This document shows positions 1 through 11,300 of a DNA stretch of 64,000 nucleotides, piece by piece. Source of the stretch: Rhynchopus sp. YZ270_cl-10 (Eukaryota; Euglenozoa; Diplonemea; Diplonemida; Diplonemidae); contig OZ037916.1 in assembly GCA_964035575.1 (NCBI GenBank), positions 434,001 to 498,000 on the forward strand. Direction: 5' to 3'. The position numbers were made by a program, and so were the translations under genes. The notes beneath the pieces are model-generated. The model had not been told where the DNA came from and did no database searches. It saw only the letters and a program-made list of their open reading frames with translations. Position 1 is the stretch's first letter; each line of letters begins with the position of its first letter.

Positions 1-505
1 CCTTCGCTACGTTGCGTACACATAGCTACGTGCACACCGGTTACGTTGTGTTGCATGCGTTGCGTTCGTTGTGTAGAGATCGTTATATACAGAGTGCAAC
101 GAACAGAGCGGTTGCGTTGCGTTGGTTGTGTTCGGTTGGTTACGTTCGTTGCGTTCCGATCGTTTCGTACACATCGGTTGCGTTGCGTTGCGTTCGTTGC
201 GTTGCGTTCGTTGCATACAGATCGTTACGTACTCATCGCTTGCATTGCGTTGGATGCGTTGCGTTCGGTGCGTTGCGTTGCTTCCGTGTCTTCGGTTCGA
301 GACGTTACGTACCGAACGGTTGCGTTGCGTCGGTTGCATTCGTTCCGTTCACATCGTTCCGATCTGAACGGAACGATGTGAACGCAAGAAACGTATCGCA
401 TCGGTTGCGTTGGTTGGCTTGTGTGCGTTGCAAACCTTTCATACATCAACCACACCAGCCAGTGAGTGTTAAGGATTGCCAAAAAAAACTAAATTTTTGT
501 GTCCC
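1..505 (+). repeat. Degenerate GTTGCGTTCG-rich repeat, left copy (repeat A)
   Basis: The stretch is built from degenerate units of roughly 50-60 bp rich in GTTGCGTTGCG and CACATCGGTTGCG, and continues off the left edge of the window. Near 347-386 there is a 16-bp perfect stem (CGTTCACATCGTTCCG and its complement) with a short loop. A related copy in the same orientation lies at 18950-19350 and ends at the same place (CCAGTGAGTGTTAAGGATTG, then an A run). Long reading frames on both strands here come from the low-complexity composition and have cysteine/arginine/valine-only translations, so I do not treat them as genes. Confidence 0.8.
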
Positions 506-537
506 CAGCACGCAGATCCTTAGTAAAGTACAGTCAA

Positions 538-700
538 ATGCTATCCCAGGGGGATAGGTTATCCTGAAATAACCTATCCCAGGGGGATAGCATAACCTAT
601 CCCCGGGGATAGGTTATGCTATCCCCTGGGGGATGGCATATGCTATCCCCAAATATGCTATCCCAGCGAACCTATCCCCATACCCCTAGCCACAGTGTAC
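538..700. repeat. Palindrome cluster of CTATCCCC / GGGGATAG words
   Basis: Alternating CTATCCCC and GGGGATAG words form overlapping inverted repeats. The best one is centred near 602-607 (CCTATCCCCGGGGATAGG) and extends outward through TATGC/GCATA words to about 572-640. It could extrude as a cruciform. No gene is visible. Confidence 0.7.
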
Positions 701-706
701 ACGGAA

Positions 707-1013
707 AATTTCCCAAGGAAAAAAAAAAACCAAAATTGATTTTTTAAAAATGTGATTTTTGGGCTGTTTGCCGAGCCATCTCACCGACTCGGCAAGCCAA
801 CTCGACATCTTGCCGAGTTCTCCTCACTTAGAGCCATGGTAATAACCACCTATTTTTTGAAAATTTCGCTAAGTACACGGAAAATTTCCCAAGGAAAAAA
901 AAAAACCAAAATTGATTTTTTAAAAATGTGATTTTTGGGCTGTTTGCCGAGCCATCTCACCGACTCGGCAAGCCAACTCGACATCTTGCCGAGTTCTCCT
1001 CACTTAGAGCCAT
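707..1013 (+). repeat. Direct duplication of a ~140-bp segment (166-bp offset)
   Basis: GTACACGGAAAATTTCCCAA starts at 707 and again at 873, and both copies run on through a TGCCGAG/CTCGGCA inverted repeat to CTTAGAGCCATG. The first copy is followed by a short unique stretch. The second copy runs directly into the 38-bp satellite at GCCATG. Confidence 0.8.
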
Positions 1014-2882
1014 GTTACGTACAAAACCGATGCTTCTAGACGGTGCGTTTTGTCACGAACAAAACCGACGCTTTTAGACGGTGCGTTTTGTTACGTACAA
1101 AACCGACGCTTTTAGACGGGTCGTTTTGTTACGTACAAAACCGACGCTTTTAGACGGTGCGTTTTGTCACGAACAAAACCGACGCTTTTAGACGGGTCGT
1201 TTTGTCACGAACAAAACCGACGCTTTTAGACGGTGCGTTTTGTTACGTACAAAACCGACGCTTTTAGACGGTGCGTTTTGTTACGTACAAAACCGACGCT
1301 TTTAGACAGTGCGTTTTGTTACGTACAAAACCGACGCTTTTAGACGGTGCGTTTTGTCACGAACAAAACCGACGCTTTTAGACGGTGCGTTTTGTCACGA
1401 ACAAAACCGACGCTTTTAGACGGGTCGTTTTGTTACGTACAAAACCGATGCTTCTAGACGGTGCGTTTTGTCACGAACAAAACCGACGCTTTTAGACGGG
1501 TCGTTTTGTTACGTACAAAACCGATGCTTCTAGACGGTGCGTTTTGTCACGAACAAAACCGACGCTTTTAGACGGTGCGTTTTGTCACGAACAAAACCGA
1601 CGCTTTTAGACGGTGCGTTTTGTCACGAACAAAACCGACGCTTTTAGACGGTGCGTTTTGTCACGAACAAAACCGACGCTTTTAGACGGGTCGTTTTGTT
1701 ACGTACAAAACCGATGCTTCTAGACGGTGCGTTTTGTCACGAACAAAACCGACGCTTTTAGACGGTGCGTTTTGTCACGAACAAAACCGACGCTTTTAGA
1801 CGGTGCGTTTTGTCACGTACAAAACCGACGCTTTTAGACGGTGCGTTTTGTTACGTGCAAAACCGACGCTTTTAGACGGTGCGTTTTGTTGCACACAAAA
1901 CCGACGCTTTTAGACGGTGCGTTTTGTTGCACACAAAACCGACGCTTTTAGACGGTGCGTTTTGTTACGTACAAAACCGACGCTTTTAGACGGTGCGTTT
2001 TGTCACGAACAAAACCGACGCTTTTAGACGGTGCGTTTTGTCACGTACAAAACCGACGCTTTTAGACGGTGCGTTTTGTTACGTGCAAAACCGACGCTTT
2101 TAGACGGTGCGTTTTGTCACGAACAAAACCGACGCTTTTAGACGGTGCGTTTTGTTGCACACAAAACCGACGCTTTTAGACGGTGCGTTTTGTCACGAAC
2201 AAAACCGACGCTTTTAGACGGTGCGTTTTGTTACGTACAAAACCGACGCTTTTAGACGGTGCGTTTTGTCACGAACAAAACCGACGCTTTTAGACGGTGC
2301 GTTTTGTTACGTACAAAACCGACGCTTTTAGACGGTGCGTTTTGTCACGAACAAAACCGACGCTTTTAGACGGTGCGTTTTGTCACGTGCAAAACCGACG
2401 CTTTTAGACGGGTCGTTTTGTTACGTGCAAAACCGACGCTTTTAGACGGTGCGTTTTGTTACGTGCAAAACCGACGCTTTTAGACGGTGCGTTTTGTCAC
2501 GAACAAAACCGACGCTTTTAGACGGTGCGTTTTGTCACGTGCAAAACCGACGCTTTTAGACGGTGCGTTTTGTTACGTGCAAAACCGACGCTTTTAGACG
2601 GTGCGTTTTGTCACGAACAAAACCGACGCTTTTAGACGGTGCGTTTTGTTACGTACAAAACCGATGCTTCCAGACGGTGCGTTTTGTCACGTGCAAAACC
2701 GACGCTTTTAGACGGTGCGTTTTGTTACGTGCAAAACCGACGCTTTTAGACGGTGCGTTTTGTCACGAACAAAACCGACGCTTTTAGACGGTGCGTTTTG
2801 TTACGTACAAAACCGATGCTTTTAGAAGGTGCGTTTTGTTGCACACAAAACCGACGCTTTTAGACGGTGCGTTTTGTTACGT
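1014..2882 (+). repeat. 38-bp satellite, block 1 (about 49 units)
   Basis: The unit is 38 bp (the distance between successive GACGGTGCG starts, for example 1039 and 1077). Each unit has an inverted pair, GCGTTTTGT and ACAAAAC, around a central hexamer. The hexamer varies between units (TACGTA, CACGAA, TACGTG, CACGTA, CACGTG, TGCACA) while the arms stay nearly constant. A minority of units read GACGGGTCG instead of GACGGTGCG, or have ATGCTTC instead of ACGCTTT. A second block of the same satellite lies at 18309-18944. Confidence 0.95.
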
Positions 2883-3300
2883 TACACTTTCCCCCCCCGC
2901 TTCATTTTTTGTGCATAGGATTATTTGGGCACCCGAATCCCCCCATTATTTTGTATTTTTTTAAGGGGTGGGAAGGTGACAAATGGGCACCTGGGTGGGT
3001 ATACTAAATTCCTTAACACTCTGTGTTAAGGTTTTTAAGGTTGCTTTTGTGGCGTACCCCCCCACCCCTTGGCACCCCCGACGGGGTACCCCAAAAAATG
3101 ACATTTCTCGCAGAGGCGCCAAAGTGTAAGATTTTTTCGGCATTGGAAAGATTCCTTAACACTCTGTGTTAAGGTTTTTAAGGTTGCTTTTGTGGCGTAC
3201 CCCCCCACCCCTTGGCACCCCCGACGGGGTACCCCAAAAAATGACATTTCTCGCAGAGGCGCCAAAGTGTAAGATTTTTTCGGCATTGGAAAGATAGGGC
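2883..3300 (+). repeat. Two tandem copies of a 143-bp segment
   Basis: Nearly identical copies occupy about 3009-3151 and 3152-3294. Each starts with the hairpin CCTTAACAC-TCT-GTGTTAAGG, then TTTTTAAGGTTGCTTTTGTG, then a C-rich stretch. A reading frame on the minus strand repeats with it but has no independent support as a gene. Confidence 0.8.
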
Positions 3301-3700
3301 CAAAAATCGAGTTCTTACTAAATCAGATCGCTGAGAGATTAGTTTTTAATTCTAGAAAACACTTGTGTTTTCTAGTTTTTAAAGGTTGCTTTCCTCGCCG
3401 CCCCCCAGTCTAACCCCTACCCTTCAGTCCCTGTAACCCCCCCCCCCCAGTCTCCCCCCCCCCCCCTGCTGGATCCGACCAAAAACCGGTTTTTTTTTCA
3501 GGGTGTAGAAGCTTCGCCCAGCTCAAAAAACTGTTTCTTTGGAAAGATCGGGCACTTTTTGGGGCGTGTATAACTCAGTTTGAGCTGGGAGCCGTTAGAG
3601 ACCCTGACACCAGGGTGTCACGAGTACCCCTTTTATACACGTGTTTCTTAAGGGTTCTACAGGGTTCTACAGGCAAAACAGGCGTTTTGGCCAAAAACCC
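3301..3700 (+). other. Spacer with hairpin and C-runs, no gene seen
   Basis: It contains a perfect hairpin at about 3352-3375 (CTAGAAAACAC / GTGTTTTCTAG) followed by TTTTTAAAGGTTGCTTT, which echoes the layout of the preceding duplicated segment. Poly-C runs follow. No coding potential recognised. Confidence 0.5.
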
Positions 3701-4110
3701 GGTTTTTCAGGCAGGTAACCGGGTTTGCGGCTTGGGAAACGTGCCAGCGAGCTGTGAGAACCATGCATGGGCCACACACGGCACGAGTTGTAGCAGCCCA
3801 CCGTAGGTGGGCTGCGTTTGGTAACCACACGATACGGTTAACGCGTGTATCGCATATACATAGCGTTGTGTGTATCGTATACGAAGACCGTTGTGTGCAT
3901 GGCTCGGAGCGTGGCTGCCACGTGTGGCGGTGACGTCGAGGTGTGGCAGGGGCGTGGCGGTCGCGTGGCAGCCACGCTTGCCACGCTTTCTCCTGGTCAA
4001 CGTGGCGGTACCCCTGCCACACCGTGGCGGTCGTGGCAGCCACGACCGCCACGGTGTGGCAGACGTGGCTGCCACACCTGCCACGTCTGCCACATGTGGG
4101 AGCGGCGATT
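3700..4110 (+). repeat. GC-rich dispersed repeat with TGGCAGCCACG words
   Basis: The left half (about 3745-3900: GAGAACCATGCATGGGCC, GCAGCCCACCGTAGGTGGGC, GTTTGGTAACCACACG) reappears in opposite orientation at about 35650-35925. The right half is packed with GTGGCAGCCACG and CCACGACCGCCACGG inverted repeats, the same word family as in the 218-bp satellite unit. Confidence 0.7.
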
Positions 4111-4680
4111 TCTGTGCTAACTGAACTCTGAAAAATTTTTTTGTGAGCACCCTATTTTGACGATTTGAGCTCATTAAAAGCAAAATCGGGCACTTTTGAG
4201 CATCTGTGGTCATCTAAAACGCGGTTTTGAGTTTCCGCCCTTAACTGGTACCTCAGAAAGTAGTTGTCGAAAAAAAAATTTTTCGAAAAAAAAAAATTTT
4301 TTTTTTCGCAAAGGGAAATCTCAGGCTACCCCTGATAGTGGATCCTTGGCTGTCCAAAAGTGCAAAAAAAACGCAAAATTTTGATGTTTTGACCACCTGT
4401 GGGCACCTAAAACGCACTTCTCTGCCCAAAAAACGGACCCCGATTTTTTCCTGAGCGTTTTTATGACTGTGAAATTTTTGAAATTTTTGTCTCGAAAATT
4501 TCAATTTTCGCAAAGGCAAAATTGAGTTATTTTGATGATTTTTTGCAGAAAAATGCAGGGAAATTGCTTAAAAAGGCTCAAAAGTTGAAAATTCTGGCTT
4601 TATTTGAAAGATTGGGCCAGAACTAGGAAAAAAGGGCCAAAAAAAAAAATAAGGATCGTAAGGGAAAATCGAATTCCGCG
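4111..4680 (+). other. AT-rich spacer with a dispersed repeat fragment
   Basis: Bases 4147-4207 (GACGATTTGAG, AAGCAAAAT, TTTTGAGCATCTG) match a fragment at 26405-26462. The rest is poly-A/poly-T runs. No gene seen. Confidence 0.5.
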
Positions 4681-4684
4681 ATTA

Positions 4685-4990
4685 ATGAAGTCCGTCGTAA
4701 CCGAGGTTTTATCATTCAGAATGAAGTCCGTCGTAATCGAGGTTTCATCGTTCAAAATGAAGTCCGTCGTAACCGATGTTTTATCATTCAGAATGAAGTC
4801 CGTCGTAACCGAGGTTTTATCATTCAGAATGAAGCCCGTCGTAATAGAGGTTTCATTGTTCATAATGAAGTCCGTCGTAATCGAGTCCTTATTTTTCAAG
4901 AATGAAGTTCGTTGTATTCGCTACTCCTCTTTGAAAAATAAAGTCTGTCGTATTCTTTATTATATTTTTCATTTATTTCTTCAGAAATGA
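4685..4990 (+). repeat. 36-bp minisatellite, about 8 units
   Basis: ATGAAGTCCGTCGTAA recurs every 36 bp (4687, 4723, 4759 and on), and the last two units are degenerate. Because 36 is divisible by three, both strands stay open. The + strand reads a 12-residue repeat (MKSVVTEVLSFR) and the - strand another. Differences between units are not biased to silent positions, so I read it as a non-coding minisatellite. Confidence 0.85.
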
Positions 4991-5207
4991 AGTCCTTCGT
5001 AGCCCACACGATCACTACAGACAATATGTGAGTATACAAAACAAAGATTATTTTTGAACTTTTCATTTCATACATCAACCCCTGTTCTCCTCCCTAAACC
5101 CTACCCATTTTTTTACACTACACCACAGAAACCACACTAAATACTTCCTACTCTCTCTTTTGACAGTGGCAGGATTTCAGAAGTCCTCCACTCCTCGCAA
5201 AAGAATG

Positions 5208-5338
5208 GACACTTTTGGTACCAACTTTTCCTTAGGGATTTTAACTTTTGTGGCGCTTCGCGCCGAAGGGCGAAGCCCTTAGGCGCGAAGCGCCACAAAA
5301 GTTAAAATCCCTAAGGAAAAGTTGGTACCAAAAGTGTC
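5208..5338. repeat. Large palindrome with three mini-hairpins at its tip
   Basis: Arms of 57 bp at 5208-5264 and 5282-5338 are exact complements. The centre folds again. GGCGC-TTC-GCGCC (5252-5264), AAGGGC-GAA-GCCCTT (5266-5280) and GGCGC-GAA-GCGCC (5282-5294) are three consecutive small hairpins with three-base loops, each containing GCGAAGC or its complement. The right arm is also the first part of the 218-bp array, so the palindrome forms the array's left boundary. Confidence 0.95.
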
Positions 5339-8300
5339 TCAAAATGGACATCTATTTTTTGGCTTTTTGACCACCTGTGTGGCTGCCACGTGGCAGCCAC
5401 GTGGCAGCCACGCTGCCACGTGTGGCTGCCACACTCCTAGCCATGACCTCTACGTTAGTAGATTTCCAGGTTGACCGTAGAGCAACCAAACTTTTTTGCT
5501 TTTTTTGCTAACACAAAAGTTAAAATCCCTAAGGAAAAGTTGGTACCAAAAGTGTCTCAAAATGGACATCTATTTTTTGGCTTTTTGACCACCTGTGTGG
5601 CTGCCACGTGGCAGCCACGTGGCAGCCACGCTGCCACGTGTGGCTGCCACACTCCTAGCCATGACCTCTACGTTAGTAGATTTCCAGGTTGACCGTAGAG
5701 CAACCAAACTTTTTTGCTTTTTTTGCTAACACAAAAGTTAAAATCCCTAAGGAAAAGTTGGTACCAAAAGTGTCTCAAAATGGACATCTATTTTTTGGCT
5801 TTTTGACCACCTGTGTGGCTGCCACGTGGCAGCCACGTGGCAGCCACGCTGCCACGTGTGGCTGCCACACTCCTAGCCATGACCTCTACGTTAGTAGATT
5901 TCCAGGTTGACCGTAGAGCAACCAAACTTTTTTGCTTTTTTTGCTAACACAAAAGTTAAAATCCCTAAGGAAAAGTTGGTACCAAAAGTGTCTCAAAATG
6001 GACATCTATTTTTTGGCTTTTTGACCACCTGTGTGGCTGCCACGTGGCAGCCACGTGGCAGCCACGCTGCCACGTGTGGCTGCCACACTCCTAGCCATGA
6101 CCTCTACGTTAGTAGATTTCCAGGTTGACCGTAGAGCAACCAAACTTTTTTGCTTTTTTTGCTAACACAAAAGTTAAAATCCCTAAGGAAAAGTTGGTAC
6201 CAAAAGTGTCTCAAAATGGACATCTATTTTTTGGCTTTTTGACCACCTGTGTGGCTGCCACGTGGCAGCCACGTGGCAGCCACGCTGCCACGTGTGGCTG
6301 CCACACTCCTAGCCATGACCTCTACGTTAGTAGATTTCCAGGTTGACCGTAGAGCAACCAAACTTTTTTGCTTTTTTTGCTAACACAAAAGTTAAAATCC
6401 CTAAGGAAAAGTTGGTACCAAAAGTGTCTCAAAATGGACATCTATTTTTTGGCTTTTTGACCACCTGTGTGGCTGCCACGTGGCAGCCACGTGGCAGCCA
6501 CGCTGCCACGTGTGGCTGCCACACTCCTAGCCATGACCTCTACGTTAGTAGATTTCCAGGTTGACCGTAGAGCAACCAAACTTTTTTGCTTTTTTTGCTA
6601 ACACAAAAGTTAAAATCCCTAAGGAAAAGTTGGTACCAAAAGTGTCTCAAAATGGACATCTATTTTTTGGCTTTTTGACCACCTGTGTGGCTGCCACGTG
6701 GCAGCCACGTGGCAGCCACGCTGCCACGTGTGGCTGCCACACTCCTAGCCATGACCTCTACGTTAGTAGATTTCCAGGTTGACCGTAGAGCAACCAAACT
6801 TTTTTGCTTTTTTTGCTAACACAAAAGTTAAAATCCCTAAGGAAAAGTTGGTACCAAAAGTGTCTCAAAATGGACATCTATTTTTTGGCTTTTTGACCAC
6901 CTGTGTGGCTGCCACGTGGCAGCCACGTGGCAGCCACGCTGCCACGTGTGGCTGCCACACTCCTAGCCATGACCTCTACGTTAGTAGATTTCCAGGTTGA
7001 CCGTAGAGCAACCAAACTTTTTTGCTTTTTTTGCTAACACAAAAGTTAAAATCCCTAAGGAAAAGTTGGTACCAAAAGTGTCTCAAAATGGACATCTATT
7101 TTTTGGCTTTTTGACCACCTGTGTGGCTGCCACGTGGCAGCCACGTGGCAGCCACGCTGCCACGTGTGGCTGCCACACTCCTAGCCATGACCTCTACGTT
7201 AGTAGATTTCCAGGTTGACCGTAGAGCAACCAAACTTTTTTGCTTTTTTTGCTAACACAAAAGTTAAAATCCCTAAGGAAAAGTTGGTACCAAAAGTGTC
7301 TCAAAATGGACATCTATTTTTTGGCTTTTTGACCACCTGTGTGGCTGCCACGTGGCAGCCACGTGGCAGCCACGCTGCCACGTGTGGCTGCCACACTCCT
7401 AGCCATGACCTCTACGTTAGTAGATTTCCAGGTTGACCGTAGAGCAACCAAACTTTTTTGCTTTTTTTGCTAACACAAAAGTTAAAATCCCTAAGGAAAA
7501 GTTGGTACCAAAAGTGTCTCAAAATGGACATCTATTTTTTGGCTTTTTGACCACCTGTGTGGCTGCCACGTGGCAGCCACGTGGCAGCCACGCTGCCACG
7601 TGTGGCTGCCACACTCCTAGCCATGACCTCTACGTTAGTAGATTTCCAGGTTGACCGTAGAGCAACCAAACTTTTTTGCTTTTTTTGCTAACACAAAAGT
7701 TAAAATCCCTAAGGAAAAGTTGGTACCAAAAGTGTCTCAAAATGGACATCTATTTTTTGGCTTTTTGACCACCTGTGTGGCTGCCACGTGGCAGCCACGT
7801 GGCAGCCACGCTGCCACGTGTGGCTGCCACACTCCTAGCCATGACCTCTACGTTAGTAGATTTCCAGGTTGACCGTAGAGCAACCAAACTTTTTTGCTTT
7901 TTTTGCTAACACAAAAGTTAAAATCCCTAAGGAAAAGTTGGTACCAAAAGTGTCTCAAAATGGACATCTATTTTTTGGCTTTTTGACCACCTGTGTGGCT
8001 GCCACGTGGCAGCCACGTGGCAGCCACGCTGCCACGTGTGGCTGCCACACTCCTAGCCATGACCTCTACGTTAGTAGATTTCCAGGTTGACCGTAGAGCA
8101 ACCAAACTTTTTTGCTTTTTTTGCTAACACAAAAGTTAAAATCCCTAAGGAAAAGTTGGTACCAAAAGTGTCTCAAAATGGACATCTATTTTTTGGCTTT
8201 TTGACCACCTGTGTGGCTGCCACGTGGCAGCCACGTGGCAGCCACGCTGCCACGTGTGGCTGCCACACTCCTAGCCATGACCTCTACGTTAGTAGATTTC

Positions 8301-11300
8301 CAGGTTGACCGTAGAGCAACCAAACTTTTTTGCTTTTTTTGCTAACACAAAAGTTAAAATCCCTAAGGAAAAGTTGGTACCAAAAGTGTCTCAAAATGGA
8401 CATCTATTTTTTGGCTTTTTGACCACCTGTGTGGCTGCCACGTGGCAGCCACGTGGCAGCCACGCTGCCACGTGTGGCTGCCACACTCCTAGCCATGACC
8501 TCTACGTTAGTAGATTTCCAGGTTGACCGTAGAGCAACCAAACTTTTTTGCTTTTTTTGCTAACACAAAAGTTAAAATCCCTAAGGAAAAGTTGGTACCA
8601 AAAGTGTCTCAAAATGGACATCTATTTTTTGGCTTTTTGACCACCTGTGTGGCTGCCACGTGGCAGCCACGTGGCAGCCACGCTGCCACGTGTGGCTGCC
8701 ACACTCCTAGCCATGACCTCTACGTTAGTAGATTTCCAGGTTGACCGTAGAGCAACCAAACTTTTTTGCTTTTTTTGCTAACACAAAAGTTAAAATCCCT
8801 AAGGAAAAGTTGGTACCAAAAGTGTCTCAAAATGGACATCTATTTTTTGGCTTTTTGACCACCTGTGTGGCTGCCACGTGGCAGCCACGTGGCAGCCACG
8901 CTGCCACGTGTGGCTGCCACACTCCTAGCCATGACCTCTACGTTAGTAGATTTCCAGGTTGACCGTAGAGCAACCAAACTTTTTTGCTTTTTTTGCTAAC
9001 ACAAAAGTTAAAATCCCTAAGGAAAAGTTGGTACCAAAAGTGTCTCAAAATGGACATCTATTTTTTGGCTTTTTGACCACCTGTGTGGCTGCCACGTGGC
9101 AGCCACGTGGCAGCCACGCTGCCACGTGTGGCTGCCACACTCCTAGCCATGACCTCTACGTTAGTAGATTTCCAGGTTGACCGTAGAGCAACCAAACTTT
9201 TTTGCTTTTTTTGCTAACACAAAAGTTAAAATCCCTAAGGAAAAGTTGGTACCAAAAGTGTCTCAAAATGGACATCTATTTTTTGGCTTTTTGACCACCT
9301 GTGTGGCTGCCACGTGGCAGCCACGTGGCAGCCACGCTGCCACGTGTGGCTGCCACACTCCTAGCCATGACCTCTACGTTAGTAGATTTCCAGGTTGACC
9401 GTAGAGCAACCAAACTTTTTTGCTTTTTTTGCTAACACAAAAGTTAAAATCCCTAAGGAAAAGTTGGTACCAAAAGTGTCTCAAAATGGACATCTATTTT
9501 TTGGCTTTTTGACCACCTGTGTGGCTGCCACGTGGCAGCCACGTGGCAGCCACGCTGCCACGTGTGGCTGCCACACTCCTAGCCATGACCTCTACGTTAG
9601 TAGATTTCCAGGTTGACCGTAGAGCAACCAAACTTTTTTGCTTTTTTTGCTAACACAAAAGTTAAAATCCCTAAGGAAAAGTTGGTACCAAAAGTGTCTC
9701 AAAATGGACATCTATTTTTTGGCTTTTTGACCACCTGTGTGGCTGCCACGTGGCAGCCACGTGGCAGCCACGCTGCCACGTGTGGCTGCCACACTCCTAG
9801 CCATGACCTCTACGTTAGTAGATTTCCAGGTTGACCGTAGAGCAACCAAACTTTTTTGCTTTTTTTGCTAACACAAAAGTTAAAATCCCTAAGGAAAAGT
9901 TGGTACCAAAAGTGTCTCAAAATGGACATCTATTTTTTGGCTTTTTGACCACCTGTGTGGCTGCCACGTGGCAGCCACGTGGCAGCCACGCTGCCACGTG
10001 TGGCTGCCACACTCCTAGCCATGACCTCTACGTTAGTAGATTTCCAGGTTGACCGTAGAGCAACCAAACTTTTTTGCTTTTTTTGCTAACACAAAAGTTA
10101 AAATCCCTAAGGAAAAGTTGGTACCAAAAGTGTCTCAAAATGGACATCTATTTTTTGGCTTTTTGACCACCTGTGTGGCTGCCACGTGGCAGCCACGTGG
10201 CAGCCACGCTGCCACGTGTGGCTGCCACACTCCTAGCCATGACCTCTACGTTAGTAGATTTCCAGGTTGACCGTAGAGCAACCAAACTTTTTTGCTTTTT
10301 TTGCTAACACAAAAGTTAAAATCCCTAAGGAAAAGTTGGTACCAAAAGTGTCTCAAAATGGACATCTATTTTTTGGCTTTTTGACCACCTGTGTGGCTGC
10401 CACGTGGCAGCCACGTGGCAGCCACGCTGCCACGTGTGGCTGCCACACTCCTAGCCATGACCTCTACGTTAGTAGATTTCCAGGTTGACCGTAGAGCAAC
10501 CAAACTTTTTTGCTTTTTTTGCTAACACAAAAGTTAAAATCCCTAAGGAAAAGTTGGTACCAAAAGTGTCTCAAAATGGACATCTATTTTTTGGCTTTTT
10601 GACCACCTGTGTGGCTGCCACGTGGCAGCCACGTGGCAGCCACGCTGCCACGTGTGGCTGCCACACTCCTAGCCATGACCTCTACGTTAGTAGATTTCCA
10701 GGTTGACCGTAGAGCAACCAAACTTTTTTGCTTTTTTTGCTAACACAAAAGTTAAAATCCCTAAGGAAAAGTTGGTACCAAAAGTGTCTCAAAATGGACA
10801 TCTATTTTTTGGCTTTTTGACCACCTGTGTGGCTGCCACGTGGCAGCCACGTGGCAGCCACGCTGCCACGTGTGGCTGCCACACTCCTAGCCATGACCTC
10901 TACGTTAGTAGATTTCCAGGTTGACCGTAGAGCAACCAAACTTTTTTGCTTTTTTTGCTAACACAAAAGTTAAAATCCCTAAGGAAAAGTTGGTACCAAA
11001 AGTGTCTCAAAATGGACATCTATTTTTTGGCTTTTTGACCACCTGTGTGGCTGCCACGTGGCAGCCACGTGGCAGCCACGCTGCCACGTGTGGCTGCCAC
11101 ACTCCTAGCCATGACCTCTACGTTAGTAGATTTCCAGGTTGACCGTAGAGCAACCAAACTTTTTTGCTTTTTTTGCTAACACAAAAGTTAAAATCCCTAA
11201 GGAAAAGTTGGTACCAAAAGTGTCTCAAAATGGACATCTATTTTTTGGCTTTTTGACCACCTGTGTGGCTGCCACGTGGCAGCCACGTGGCAGCCACGCT

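Noticed and set aside
12-557. 181-codon frame at the left edge
   Set aside because: Low-complexity Cys/Arg/Val translation of the degenerate repeat; overlapping frames in other phases look the same.
1014-2882. CRISPR-like array (conserved arms, variable centre)
   Set aside because: The unit is only 38 bp, the variable part is six bases drawn from a few states, there are no spacers of normal length and no cas genes; the genome is eukaryotic.
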